Below the pieces are notes generated by a model, which was not told the origin of the DNA, made no database searches, and worked only from the letters and a program-made list of their open reading frames with translations. A program made the translations under genes and the position numbers. From contig DIUJ01000060.1 in assembly GCA_002422315.1 (NCBI GenBank), positions 6,022 through 63,387 of the forward strand: 57,366 bases of DNA, read 5' to 3'. The DNA is from Bacteroidetes bacterium UBA6161. GTDB lineage: Bacteria; Bacteroidota; Bacteroidia; NS11-12g; UBA955. Below are positions 49,450-57,366 of the stretch, piece after piece; position 1 is the first letter of the stretch, and every line of letters begins with the position of its first letter.

Positions 49450-50448
49450 TTAATAAAATTTTCTAAATCCAATAATTTCTCTTACTTCCGAGATTGTATT
49501 CTGTGCGCTAAGGGAAGCTTTCTCAGCCCCTTGCTTAGCAACTCTTGCCAAATACTTATGGTCGGAGTTTATCTCTTTAATTCTCTCTCTATAAGGTGCT
49601 ATAAATAATTCCATATCTTGGGCCAATTGTTTTTTCAAATCACCATAACGAATACTGCAATTTGCATATTCTTGTTCAAAAAAACTAATGGTATCAGGTT
49701 TGGAAACCAAATGCATTAAATCAAAAATATTTGCAATGGGTTGAGAGAGTGGGGAATTTTTTTCTTGAGGCCCGGCATCGGTAACAGCACGCATTATTTT
49801 TTTATTTAAAACAGAAGCTTCTTCACCCATATAGATACAATCTCCTTCTCCCGCAGACTTGCTCATTTTACCCAAACCAGACAAACCCGGAACTTTAACC
49901 AGTTGTTTTTGAAAAGTAAAAGCTTGAGGTTCAGGAAAAAAATCATGACCATATAAATGATTGAATCTATTTGCAAAGTTTCGGGTCATTTCTAAATGCT
50001 GCTCTTGGTCTTTACCAACTGGAACTTTATGTGCTTTATGGATAAGAATATCTGCAGCCATTAAAGTGGGGTAAGTAAGAAGTCCTGCATTAATATTTTG
50101 AGGTTGAGATTTGGCTTTTTCTTTAAAAGTTGTAACCCTTTCTAGTTCCCCTAAATATGCATTCATATTTAAGTAAAGATACAATTCTGCTATTTGCGGT
50201 ACATCGCTTTGAACAAAAAGAGTACATTTATCGGGATCTAAACCAAGTGCCAAATATTCAACCAAAACTTGTTTTACATTTTGGTGTAGCGACTCTGGTG
50301 TAGGGTGAGTAGTTAAGGAGTGAAAGTCTGCAATAAAGAAATAACAGGAATAGTTTTCCTGCATTTGAAGAAAACTCTGCACTGCTCCAAAATAGTTGCC
50401 TATGTGCAAATTACCCGTTGGTCTTATTCCACTTACTACCGTTTCCAT
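49450..50448 (-). CDS. trpS: tryptophan--tRNA ligase
   Basis: Charges tRNA-Trp. A 332-aa class Ic synthetase starting at the ATG at 50448 (METVVSGIRPTGNLHIGNYFGA). The three-residue-longer frame would use TTG. HIGH-type motif is in GNLHIGNY; KMSKS is in LGKMSKSAGEG. Other blocks (DFHSLTTHPTPE, ADILIHKAHKVPVGKDQEQHLEMTR) are all intact. It is the first of a pair with the deoxynucleoside kinase. Confidence 0.97.
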   Translation of the reverse strand: METVVSGIRPTGNLHIGNYFGAVQSFLQMQENYSCYFFIADFHSLTTHPTPESLHQNVKQVLVEYLALGLDPDKCTLFVQSDVPQIAELYLYLNMNAYLGELERVTTFKEKAKSQPQNINAGLLTYPTLMAADILIHKAHKVPVGKDQEQHLEMTRNFANRFNHLYGHDFFPEPQAFTFQKQLVKVPGLSGLGKMSKSAGEGDCIYMGEEASVLNKKIMRAVTDAGPQEKNSPLSQPIANIFDLMHLVSKPDTISFFEQEYANCSIRYGDLKKQLAQDMELFIAPYRERIKEINSDHKYLARVAKQGAEKASLSAQNTISEVREIIGFRKFY

Positions 50449-50672
50449 GTAGCGCAAAATTACAAGAAAAAATCAAACTAGAGGACTAAAGTTTCTAATT
50501 TTGATAGATATAAAATATTGAAAAAGGAAAGCGAATAAGGCATGTATATGTAACAAAAGAACCCTTGAATCATCTCTTACTTTTTTATTAAGCATAACAA
50601 ACTTAGGCTCAACATTGTCACTCTTGTTGAAGAAACACCCAAGCAATGGCGAAAAAAATTGTCATTCAAAAT

Positions 50673-51371
50673 TTATGGAATAAACTTGTATCCTACCCCT
50701 CTTAGTGAAATAAAATGAGTGGGGTGTTTGGGGTCTTTTTCGAAGTATTTGCGGAAAGATAAAATAAAATTATCTATGGTTCTAGTAGATGGATAAACGG
50801 AATATCCCCAAACTGTATGTAAAATTCGTTCCCTACTTATCACTTCATTCTCATTCTCTACCAGCAATTTAAGCAATAAAGCTTCTTTTTTTGTAAGAAT
50901 AAAATTGCCGTTTACTCCTTTGGCTTCAAAACTTTCAAAATTCACGTAATTGCTTTCAAATCCATATTCTTTTAATCCGATGGAGGTCGTTTCCACATTG
51001 CTGTATTTTGTTCTTTCCAACAATTTTGTTACACGAAGCAATAGTTCTTCCAGATTAAATGGTTTTGACAAATAATCGTCTCCTCCTTTTTTAAGGCCAA
51101 GAACTTTATCTTCTGAACTACCTCGTGCAGAGAGAAATAAAATTGGTACTTCTGCATTTTGCAATCTAATGCCTTCACAGACTTCCAGCCCACTCATTTC
51201 AGGCAACATGATATCCAATACAACCAAATCGAATTTTTCTTCTTTAAAAGCTCTTAGAGCTTGTATCCCTGTGCCACAAGTAACCACTATATGCCCTTCC
51301 ATTTCTAGGTTTAAGGCTAGCAATTCTCTTATATTCTCTTCGTCTTCTACTACTAAAATTCTGCTTTTCAT
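50673..51371 (-). CDS. OmpR-family response regulator
   Basis: A 232-aa two-component regulator. The receiver domain has acidic residues in VVEDEEN, the phosphorylatable D53 in FDLVVLDIMLPEMSG and K in YLSKPFNLEELL. The C-terminal winged helix (about 135-232) ends VISRERILHTVWG, RTIDNFILSFRKYFE and HFISLRGVGYKF. It lies 1 bp after the histidine kinase, so the two form one signalling pair. The target genes are unknown. Confidence 0.94.
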   Translation of the reverse strand: MKSRILVVEDEENIRELLALNLEMEGHIVVTCGTGIQALRAFKEEKFDLVVLDIMLPEMSGLEVCEGIRLQNAEVPILFLSARGSSEDKVLGLKKGGDDYLSKPFNLEELLLRVTKLLERTKYSNVETTSIGLKEYGFESNYVNFESFEAKGVNGNFILTKKEALLLKLLVENENEVISRERILHTVWGYSVYPSTRTIDNFILSFRKYFEKDPKHPTHFISLRGVGYKFIP

Positions 51372-51372
51372 G

Positions 51373-52506
51373 TTATTTAAATCTAATTTTAAAAATTGTA
51401 CCGTTTGGATAATTGGGAGCTACACTTATTTTGGCTTTATGTAATTTCAGGATGTTTTGCACCAAAAAGAGGCCAATTCCTGTACCTTTAGTATTTCTAA
51501 TTTCCTCATCTCCTACCCTGTAGAATTTTTCAAATATTTTTTTGTGTTGACTTTTGGGTATACCAATACCTTGATCGGCAAAGCTTATACTCATATCATT
51601 CTTATTTCCATCTATTTGCACTTTTGCTTTCCCATTAGAATATTTTACAGCATTTTCAATAATATTTGAAAACGCTATTCTTAGCGAAATAGGATCTCCA
51701 ATAATGCTGAAATTCAAACTATTATTCACCTCTATTTCCCCCTCGAAACTTGGATGAGACTTTATTTCTTTTACAATTTCAAGTATAGATTCATAAAGAT
51801 TTATGGGTTTGTAGGAGGTATCAATGGTCTTACTTTCTATCTTAAGTGCCAACAATAAACCATCTATTAGCTTGGTTAGCCTATCGGAATTAGTATCTGC
51901 TTTTGCTAACAACTCTGTTCTTTTTTCTTCTACAAGGTTATGCTTATTTAGGGTTTGGGTAATTAATTTTATAGCAGCCACAGGAGTTTTTAATTCATGG
52001 GTAACAGAAAGCATAAAGTTTTTTTGTTGTTTGTTTAGTTGTAAAACTTTATCAATACTTTTATAGGTAACTACTACACCAATAAAAAGTAAAAACATAA
52101 AAAAGAGTGCCTCCGAATAATAGGCTCTTTTGCGTTTAGTCAACTCCTTTTCGCTTTCTTGCACCAATAATTCACTAGGTTTAATAACAGGTAAAAGTAA
52201 TTCCTCTGAATTAGGATAAAAATGTAATTCAAATAAATTCCCGAAAGACTTATAGAAATAAGCGGAGAACAAAGCGGTATCTAATAAATAGGATTTATTA
52301 TTTATGAGAACAGGCTGGCCTTGGGGGTTTAAGCACTCTTGCGACAAAACATCCATTTCATAAAGAGCAAGTGAAGTTTGAAGTTCGAGATTTTGTTTTT
52401 GGGTAACATAAACCTTTTCGCTAAGAGAAATTAGCGAATAGGTCCACCAGGCAAAAGCGCCAGTTAGGTATAGAACTACAAAAAAGAGGATAAGTTTAAC
52501 TTTCAA
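51373..52506 (-). CDS. sensor histidine kinase
   Basis: A membrane kinase of about 377 aa if it starts at the TTG at 52506 (LKVKLILFFVVLYLTGAFAWW). The next upstream ATG at 52575 lies inside the divergent gene, and the first internal ATG would remove the first membrane helix. Two helices (about 4-25 and 133-150) flank a periplasmic sensor region. H170 in SVTHELKTPVAAIKL is the phospho-acceptor. N-, G1- and G2-box elements are in IAFSNIIENAVKYSNG, ADQGIGIPKSQHKKIFEKFYR and GTGIGLFLVQNI. Stop and start of the regulator almost touch. Confidence 0.88.
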   Translation of the reverse strand: MKVKLILFFVVLYLTGAFAWWTYSLISLSEKVYVTQKQNLELQTSLALYEMDVLSQECLNPQGQPVLINNKSYLLDTALFSAYFYKSFGNLFELHFYPNSEELLLPVIKPSELLVQESEKELTKRKRAYYSEALFFMFLLFIGVVVTYKSIDKVLQLNKQQKNFMLSVTHELKTPVAAIKLITQTLNKHNLVEEKRTELLAKADTNSDRLTKLIDGLLLALKIESKTIDTSYKPINLYESILEIVKEIKSHPSFEGEIEVNNSLNFSIIGDPISLRIAFSNIIENAVKYSNGKAKVQIDGNKNDMSISFADQGIGIPKSQHKKIFEKFYRVGDEEIRNTKGTGIGLFLVQNILKLHKAKISVAPNYPNGTIFKIRFK

Positions 52507-52539
52507 GTTGAATAAATATGTTTCAAATTTGCACAAAAA

Positions 52540-52782
52540 ATGGAAGATAACATACCAGAATATAGTAAGCAACAATTATCCTTGCGTAATGGGCAAGACA
52601 AACCGGAGATTTGGGTGGCATACAAAGGCCACATATATGACGTAGGCAAAAGTAGGCTTTGGAGAGATGGAAAGCATTATGAACACTGGGCTGGGCAAGA
52701 CTTAACAGAGGAGTTAAAAGATGCTCCACATACAGAAAAAGTGTTCGAAAAATTTGAAAAAATAGGGGTTTTAAAACCCTAA
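52540..52782 (+). CDS. cytochrome b5-like heme-binding domain protein
   Basis: An 80-aa protein consisting almost only of a cytochrome b5/steroid-binding domain (YSKQQLSLRNGQDKPEIWVAYKGHIYDV at the start, HYEHWAGQDLTEELKDAPHT in the middle). H in KHYEHWAG and H in DAPHTEKVF are candidate heme ligands. It is soluble, without a signal. It sits between the divergent histidine kinase and the convergent rpiB; the stop of this gene abuts the rpiB stop. Confidence 0.85.
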   Translation: MEDNIPEYSKQQLSLRNGQDKPEIWVAYKGHIYDVGKSRLWRDGKHYEHWAGQDLTEELKDAPHTEKVFEKFEKIGVLKP

Positions 52783-53232
52783 TTAGAAATGTAATCCTTT
52801 TGTAATTTTTTCTACACGGTTCAAATGACGGCCACCTTCAAATGCTGTTTGTAAGAAAACCTCTACCATTTTTAACGCTTTTTCCTCACTTACAAACCTT
52901 GCAGGAATACAAATAACGTTTGCATCATTATGAAGTCTGGCTAATTCTGCCAATTCTACATCCCAACAAAGGGCTGCACGAACATTACTATACTTATTTG
53001 CGGTTATACAAACCCCATTTCCAGAACCACATATCAAAATCCCTCTAAGAGCTAAATTTGACGATACTGCTTGAGCAAGAGGATGCACATAATCGGGATA
53101 GTCGCAACTAGAAAGGCTATCGGTTCCATGGTTCACAAGTTCCATTCCTTGGCCTTGTAAATATTCCATCACTTTTGCTTTGAGTTCTACGCCTGCATGG
53201 TCGGAGGCTATATGTATAATATTGTTTGACAT
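52783..53232 (-). CDS. rpiB: ribose 5-phosphate isomerase B
   Basis: Interconverts ribose 5-phosphate and ribulose 5-phosphate. The 149-aa protein has HIASDHAGVELKAKVMEYL at the N-terminus, SCDYPDYVHPLA, the catalytic Cys in GILICGSGNGVCITANK, ALCWDVELAELARLHNDANVICIPAR, and a C-terminal FEGGRHLNRVEKI. It is in one minus-strand operon with tatC (10-bp gap) and fabG. Confidence 0.97.
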   Translation of the reverse strand: MSNNIIHIASDHAGVELKAKVMEYLQGQGMELVNHGTDSLSSCDYPDYVHPLAQAVSSNLALRGILICGSGNGVCITANKYSNVRAALCWDVELAELARLHNDANVICIPARFVSEEKALKMVEVFLQTAFEGGRHLNRVEKITKGLHF

Positions 53233-53242
53233 AGTTGTTAAA

Positions 53243-54085
53243 TTAATCGAATTTTTCTCTTTTTGCTTCTACTCTTTTGGTAACTATGAGTCCCATTTCA
53301 TAAAGCAAATAAATAGGGATTGCAAGAATGCCTTGGCTTATCACATCTGGGGGGGTAACAATAGCGGATAGTATGATTATAATTAAGAAAGCATGTTTTC
53401 TATATTTTTTTAGAAATGCGGAAGAGAGCAATCCTAGCCTTGCTAAGAAATACATAAGAACTGGCAAGAGGAATAGTAAACCTGTACCTACTGATAGAAC
53501 CGTTATTAAGCTAACGACATTTTGAAAAGTAGGTTGGTTTGCGATCATGTCGCTAATTTGAAAACTAACAAAAAAGTTTATAGAGATAGGAGACAATACA
53601 AAATATCCAAAAAGAACTCCGCTAAAAAACAAAAGAGAGCAAACAGTAACCAAACCGGTTGCCATATTTTTTTCTTTGGAAGTAAGTGCGGGTTTTACAA
53701 AACGCCAAAGTTCCCACATAAGATAAGGGAATGAAGCTATAAATCCGGCTATCAGACTAATTTTAAAAGCGGCCATAAATTGGCCCTGAACCTGAAGATT
53801 GGTCAGTTGAAGATTTATGGTTTGAACACATAACCTAGCATCTTGATACATCCATTCAGAAAAACGACAAAGTAACCTGTAGGTTAAAAAATCTTCGTTT
53901 ATAGGGCCGAGAATAGCGTACTTAAATAGAGAATCTATATAAGTAAAAGCAATAATAACCAATCCAATGAGAACTATTACAGAACGTACTATATGCGATC
54001 TTAATTCATCCACATGGTCGAAAAAAGACATTGAACCAGTACCTTTTTCTTCTTCCTCCTCTATTTTCCCTTGGTCTAGTGGCAT
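53243..54085 (-). CDS. tatC: Sec-independent protein translocase TatC
   Basis: The multispanning receptor of the twin-arginine pathway. The 280-aa protein has six helices. The family pattern begins SFFDHVDELRSHIVRSV near residue 20, with the conserved Glu of the N-terminal helix, then FPYLMWELWRFVKPAL, GVLFGYFVLSPISINFF and LSAIVTPPDVISQGILAIPIYLLYEMGL. An acidic N-terminal extension (EEEEEKGT) is unremarkable. TatA/B are not nearby. Confidence 0.95.
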   Translation of the reverse strand: MPLDQGKIEEEEEKGTGSMSFFDHVDELRSHIVRSVIVLIGLVIIAFTYIDSLFKYAILGPINEDFLTYRLLCRFSEWMYQDARLCVQTINLQLTNLQVQGQFMAAFKISLIAGFIASFPYLMWELWRFVKPALTSKEKNMATGLVTVCSLLFFSGVLFGYFVLSPISINFFVSFQISDMIANQPTFQNVVSLITVLSVGTGLLFLLPVLMYFLARLGLLSSAFLKKYRKHAFLIIIILSAIVTPPDVISQGILAIPIYLLYEMGLIVTKRVEAKREKFD

Positions 54086-54105
54086 TTGTATTTGTTAATT
54101 TTTAT

Positions 54106-54858
54106 TTATTGCATGAGCATTCCACCGCAAACACTTAGTGTTTGGCCTGTTACATAAGAAGACAGATCAGAGGCCAAAAATATACAAGCATTGGCTACAT
54201 CTTCTGGTTTCCCTCCTCTCTTTAATGGAATAGTTTGAATCCATCCATTTCTAACTTCTTCTGACAAAGTATCTGTCATTTCTGTTTCTATAAAACCTGG
54301 AGCAATTGCATTGCAACGTACATTTCTGCTGCCAAGTTCCTTTGCCACAGATTTGGTAAGTCCTATCATTCCTGCTTTACTAGCGGAATAGTTGGCTTGA
54401 CCTGCATTGCCTGTTACTCCTACCACAGAGGTTATATTTATAATAGAACCAGACCTGTTTTTCATAAACGTTTTCAAACATGCCTTGGTCATATTGAATG
54501 CCGATTTTAAGTTGGTATCCAGAACTTCGTCCCACTGTTCTTCTGTCATTCTCATTAATAAAGTATCTCTTGTAATCCCCGCGTTATTTACCAGCACATC
54601 TATGGTTCCAAAATCTGCTACTACAGCATCTGCAACTTCTATTCCTGCATTAAAATCAGCTGCATTTGCTTGGTATGCTTTTACTTTTACTCCAAATTTA
54701 TCTGCCAGCTCTTGTTCAAAAAGTTTGGCTTTTTCTACTGAGCTAACAAAAGTAAAGGCTATATGAGCCCCAGCTGCTGCCATAGTTTCGGCTATACCTT
54801 TCCCTATGCCTCTAGAACCGCCAGTTATCAATACTACTTTATTGTCTAATAATTTCAT
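54106..54858 (-). CDS. fabG: 3-oxoacyl-[acyl-carrier-protein] reductase
   Basis: Reduces beta-ketoacyl-ACP in fatty acid elongation. The 250-aa short-chain dehydrogenase has the cofactor site TGGSRGIGKGIAE (about residues 12-24), NNAGITRDTLLMRM (about 91-104), the catalytic S, Y and K in NITSVVGVTGNAGQANYSASKAGM, and the C-terminal GQTLSVCGGM. It is 20 bp ahead of tatC. A minus-strand TATATTTG -7 box is at 54882-54889. Confidence 0.94.
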   Translation of the reverse strand: MKLLDNKVVLITGGSRGIGKGIAETMAAAGAHIAFTFVSSVEKAKLFEQELADKFGVKVKAYQANAADFNAGIEVADAVVADFGTIDVLVNNAGITRDTLLMRMTEEQWDEVLDTNLKSAFNMTKACLKTFMKNRSGSIINITSVVGVTGNAGQANYSASKAGMIGLTKSVAKELGSRNVRCNAIAPGFIETEMTDTLSEEVRNGWIQTIPLKRGGKPEDVANACIFLASDLSSYVTGQTLSVCGGMLMQ

Positions 54859-54881
54859 GTTTAATTAATTTAATCTGTTTA

Positions 54882-54889
54882 CAAATATA
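54882..54889 (-). promoter_or_regulatory. -7 box of the fabG operon
   Basis: TATATTTG on the minus strand, 24 bp before the fabG start. Confidence 0.5.
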
Positions 54890-54924
54890 GAACTAGTCTT
54901 AAAATTTCAAAATAGAAGTGGAGC

Positions 54925-55461
54925 CTACCATTTGTTTTTCCACATCATACTTTCTACAGGTCTTATGCTTCTTTCGTTGTACTTTGCTCCTAATTTAGCA
55001 TTGTAAGGATTTAAGATTTCACCTTGTACTAGAAAATAAATGAGTTGACCAATGGGCATACCAGCATATATCCTTACAGGCTGAGTGGCAGTAATTTCAA
55101 GTGTCCAAGTATTACAGAAACCTACATCTCCTTTTCCTGCTGTAGCATGAATATCAATACCTAATCTCCCAGTGCTAGACTTCCCTTCCAAAAACGGGAC
55201 ATGCGCATGGGTTTCGGTATATTCTTCAATTACCCCTAAATACAAAGTATCTGTTTGCAAAACAAAACCTTCAGGTGGTATTTCAAAATGTTCTATAGTA
55301 TTATGCGATTTAGCATCCAAAACTCTATCTTTATATGTGGCCAAATATCTTCCCAAATGCACATCGTAGCTATTACTTCCCAAACATTCTGGCTTAAATG
55401 GCTCTATAAGTATGTTGCCTTTTTCTATTTCTTCTAAAATTTGTTTGTCACTTAAAATCAT
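54925..55461 (-). CDS. dcd: dCTP deaminase
   Basis: Converts dCTP to dUTP. The 178-aa protein begins ILSDKQILEEIEKGNILIEPFKPECLGSNSYDVHLGRYL, typical of Dcd. The active-site blocks LEGKSSTGRLGIDIHATAGKGDVGFCNTWTLEI include the catalytic Glu and the TAG loop, and PIGQLIYF closes the core. It could alternatively be a bifunctional dCTP deaminase/dUTPase, which sequence alone does not settle. It is the last gene of a minus-strand run with the WD40 gene (6-bp gap). Confidence 0.93.
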   Translation of the reverse strand: MILSDKQILEEIEKGNILIEPFKPECLGSNSYDVHLGRYLATYKDRVLDAKSHNTIEHFEIPPEGFVLQTDTLYLGVIEEYTETHAHVPFLEGKSSTGRLGIDIHATAGKGDVGFCNTWTLEITATQPVRIYAGMPIGQLIYFLVQGEILNPYNAKLGAKYNERSIRPVESMMWKNKW

Positions 55462-55467
55462 ATATGC

Positions 55468-56394
55468 TTAATTATTAATTATTTCCGACAATACGATTGT
55501 TCTATCATCGCTGCACGAAAGTAATTGGTTTGATTGTAACCACAAAATACTATTCACACAATTTGTATGGGCGTTAAATTTGGGGCTTTCTATTACTTTT
55601 AATAGTTCCAAAGATTGCGCATTCCATATTTTTACAGATTTATCCATACTAGCGCTAGCAAAAAACTTAAAACAAGGTGAATAAGCCACCGCATGAACAT
55701 GTAGAAGATGGGCCGGAATATTTTTTTCTTCTAGTAAAATAAAATCAACTATAGACCAAACTTTAATTTGGGCATCTTTTCCACCAGTAATAAATTGATT
55801 TGTGTACGGATTAAAATCTACTCCAAAAACTGTTTGTGTATGCGCTTGAATGGTTTGTAATACATGTAAATCCTTATCTAAAAGTACCATTGTTCCATCC
55901 GAAGTGGTGGCAACAAAGTAAGACAAGGAATCTAAATACTTTAAAGACCGAACGGAACCCTTCGAGATTTTAATATTTTTAATACACTGTAAATCTGCGC
56001 TCCACGAGGAAACAAAACCATCTTGAGAAGCGAGATAAAATTTATTCTCAACAAAGTTTATAGCGAAAATCCCTTTATGTAAAGTATTTACACTGGCAAC
56101 TTGGGTATTATTTAGAGTGTCAAATAGGGATAAATTGCCATTCATATCTCCAATGCATAAGTAATTATTTAGAGGAATGAATGTACTTGCCCAAATAGCA
56201 TGAGGCCATTTTATAAAAAGAGTTGCATTTGGTTCCTGAAAAAAATCATTTTTTGACAAGTCCCATTTTGCAACAAAACCATCTGCCCCACAAGTATATA
56301 GTAATAGTTTTTGGGCATCCAAGGACATGCTATATACTGCATTTTTATGACCCTCTAGTTTGGTTATATTTCCTAAATTAAGAGGAGATGCCAT
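55468..56394 (-). CDS. WD40-repeat protein
   Basis: A 308-aa soluble propeller: repeated units with GH/WD ends, e.g. LEGHKNAVYSMSLD..GFVAKWD (residues about 13-46), QAHTQTVFGVDFNPYTNQFITGGKDAQIKVW (about 186-216), LHVHAVAYSPCFKFFASASMDKSVKIW (about 230-256) and AHTNCVNSILWLQSNQLLSCSDDRTI (about 274-299). About seven blades fit. There is no signal peptide, so it is cytoplasmic and probably a scaffold. It lies between the FAH-family gene and dcd, 6-7 bp from each. Confidence 0.88.
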   Translation of the reverse strand: MASPLNLGNITKLEGHKNAVYSMSLDAQKLLLYTCGADGFVAKWDLSKNDFFQEPNATLFIKWPHAIWASTFIPLNNYLCIGDMNGNLSLFDTLNNTQVASVNTLHKGIFAINFVENKFYLASQDGFVSSWSADLQCIKNIKISKGSVRSLKYLDSLSYFVATTSDGTMVLLDKDLHVLQTIQAHTQTVFGVDFNPYTNQFITGGKDAQIKVWSIVDFILLEEKNIPAHLLHVHAVAYSPCFKFFASASMDKSVKIWNAQSLELLKVIESPKFNAHTNCVNSILWLQSNQLLSCSDDRTIVLSEIINN

Positions 56395-56401
56395 TTTATA
56401 T

Positions 56402-57010
56402 TTATTTAATTTTCATGTTTAAAACTCTTTGTTGTCCTAAAAAGGCTTCTAAAGTATCTCCTGGGTTAACTTTGGCCACACCTGCGGGGGTACCAGTATA
56501 TATCAAGTCTCCTATTTTTATGGTATAAAAATTAGAGATATATGAAATTATGTTAGCTATGCTAAAAAGCATATCCTTCGTATTCCCAATTTGAGCATTT
56601 TGATTGTTTAACAACAAAGAAAAATCCAATTGATCCAAATTTAGATTCTCCGTATCTACCCATTCCCCTAATGCAGCAGAACCATCAAAACCTTTAGAAA
56701 TTTCCCAAGGCAAGCCTTTGCTTTTAAGTTTGTCTTGTAAGTCTCTAGCTGTAAAGTCTATCCCCACAGATACTTTATCTACATACCTAAGTGCAAATTC
56801 TGGAGAAATTCCTTTCCCTACCCTACAAATCCTCAATACAACTTCAGTTTCATAGTGAATTTCATTTGAAAAGGGAGGTATAAAAAACGGATGCCCTGTA
56901 CGAAGCAGGGCAGTTTCCGGTTTTAAAAATATAACGGGTTCGGTTGGCACATCATTCCCAAGCTCTTTAGCATGTAGGGAATAGTTTCTTCCGACACAAA
57001 AAATCTTCAT
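56402..57010 (-). CDS. fumarylacetoacetate hydrolase family protein
   Basis: A 202-aa protein with the FAH C-terminal fold. It begins KIFCVGRNYSLHAKELG, then PVIFLKPETALL, EIHYETEVVLRI (metal-binding Glu pair), VSVGIDFTARDLQDKLKSKGLPWEISKGFDG (metal Asp) and IGDLIYTGTPAGVAKVNPGD. The short length fits acylpyruvate hydrolase or oxaloacetate decarboxylase-like members, not the full fumarylacetoacetase. The substrate is unknown. It lies 5 bp from the PPIase and 7 bp from the WD40 gene. Confidence 0.88.
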   Translation of the reverse strand: MKIFCVGRNYSLHAKELGNDVPTEPVIFLKPETALLRTGHPFFIPPFSNEIHYETEVVLRICRVGKGISPEFALRYVDKVSVGIDFTARDLQDKLKSKGLPWEISKGFDGSAALGEWVDTENLNLDQLDFSLLLNNQNAQIGNTKDMLFSIANIISYISNFYTIKIGDLIYTGTPAGVAKVNPGDTLEAFLGQQRVLNMKIK

Positions 57011-57015
57011 GTGTA

Positions 57016-57366
57016 TTAATAAAATTTACCTCTATTGTCTACAATCTCTACGTTGTTTTTAAGAGACGACATAATCTTTGTTTCAAGAATTTGCATTACA
57101 TTTTGGTTTACAAATGCTTTTCTAGATTCTAAATTTTGTGGGACATCTTTTGGAATCTCTACTTTATTAATAAGTGCCACATAGATAGCTTCTTTACCTC
57201 TTATAGGTTTGCTTACTTTATTTGCTTCCAAACCAAACAATGTACCTACAACAAAATATTCATCTCTAGCTTCAGGTAAATTGTCTGTTTTAAAGTTCAA
57301 ACGAGTAATAGGCTGAGCTACTGTTTTCATTTTAATAGCTAGGTCTACCATGTCGTTAGCTTTCAT
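57016..57366 (-). CDS. peptidyl-prolyl isomerase PpiD/SurA-type, C-terminal part (cut by window edge)
   Basis: The last 116 residues of a longer gene whose start lies beyond 57366. The segment ARDEYFVVGTLFGLEANKVSKPIRGKEAIYVALINKVEIP resembles the C-terminal region of PpiD-like periplasmic chaperones in Bacteroidota. The parvulin domain itself is outside the window, so the name rests on the tail and is moderately certain. It heads a tight minus-strand run (FAH, WD40, dcd). Confidence 0.55.
   Translation of the reverse strand: MKANDMVDLAIKMKTVAQPITRLNFKTDNLPEARDEYFVVGTLFGLEANKVSKPIRGKEAIYVALINKVEIPKDVPQNLESRKAFVNQNVMQILETKIMSSLKNNVEIVDNRGKFY

Overview
The window looks like a chromosome segment from a low-GC Bacteroidota bacterium. 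This rests on several features: SusC/Oar-like TonB-dependent receptors, a DUF5777 barrel with YceI, a coxB-coxA-ctaA-ctaB-coxC-coxC-coxIV oxidase locus, a recF-DUF721 pair, Bacteroidota-type -7 promoter boxes (TAnnTTTG), and an almost complete absence of Shine-Dalgarno sites. I cannot place it to genus.

Layout. (1) 1-7.9 kb: hppD, a periplasmic/outer-membrane operon (heme lipoprotein, DUF5777 barrel, YceI), a DPP-IV-type S9 peptidase, then divergently dapD and a glycosyltransferase. (2) 8.0-17.9 kb: one block for aa3-type cytochrome oxidase and its assembly: subunits II, I, two III-type proteins and IV, heme A synthesis (ctaA, ctaB), SCO copper chaperone, DUF420, a small CPMC membrane protein and DUF983. 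(3) 17.9-35.1 kb: an accessory island. It holds a beta-barrel gene plus a paralogue remnant, a 1235-aa type IIG restriction-modification enzyme, an IS200/RAYT-type transposase with internally deleted copies, a PIN-domain membrane protein, a putative zinc-binding (HNH-like) protein, a 21-bp tandem repeat, two more cassette-like genes, and several families of dispersed palindromes. (4) 35.2-57.4 kb: core genes again: trhO, two TonB-dependent receptors, an MpaB/Lcp-like oxygenase, rpe-DUF721-recF, pdhA, a TPR protein, ribH, dNK-trpS, a two-component system, a cytochrome b5 domain protein, rpiB-tatC-fabG, and dcd-WD40-FAH-PPIase (cut by the window edge).

Most interesting: four minus-strand single-gene units in the island (25.2-28.8 and 31.2-33.6 kb) are separated by long imperfect inverted repeats built like integron attC sites. 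Cassette ends carry GTTRGC/GCYAAC- or GTTAT/ATAAC-type boxes. In two cassettes the 5' terminal sequence is complementary to the box after the same gene, as the integron cassette model predicts. Both two-gene arrays begin next to homologous sequences of about 130 bp whose palindromes differ by compensating changes, so they look like an attI-type head. No integrase is in the window. I regard this as a candidate cassette system, perhaps carrying defence or accessory genes. Next to it, the transposase unit carries a copy of the RM gene's 3' end, and the RM gene shows a sharp base-composition switch over its specificity domain, which suggests module swapping.
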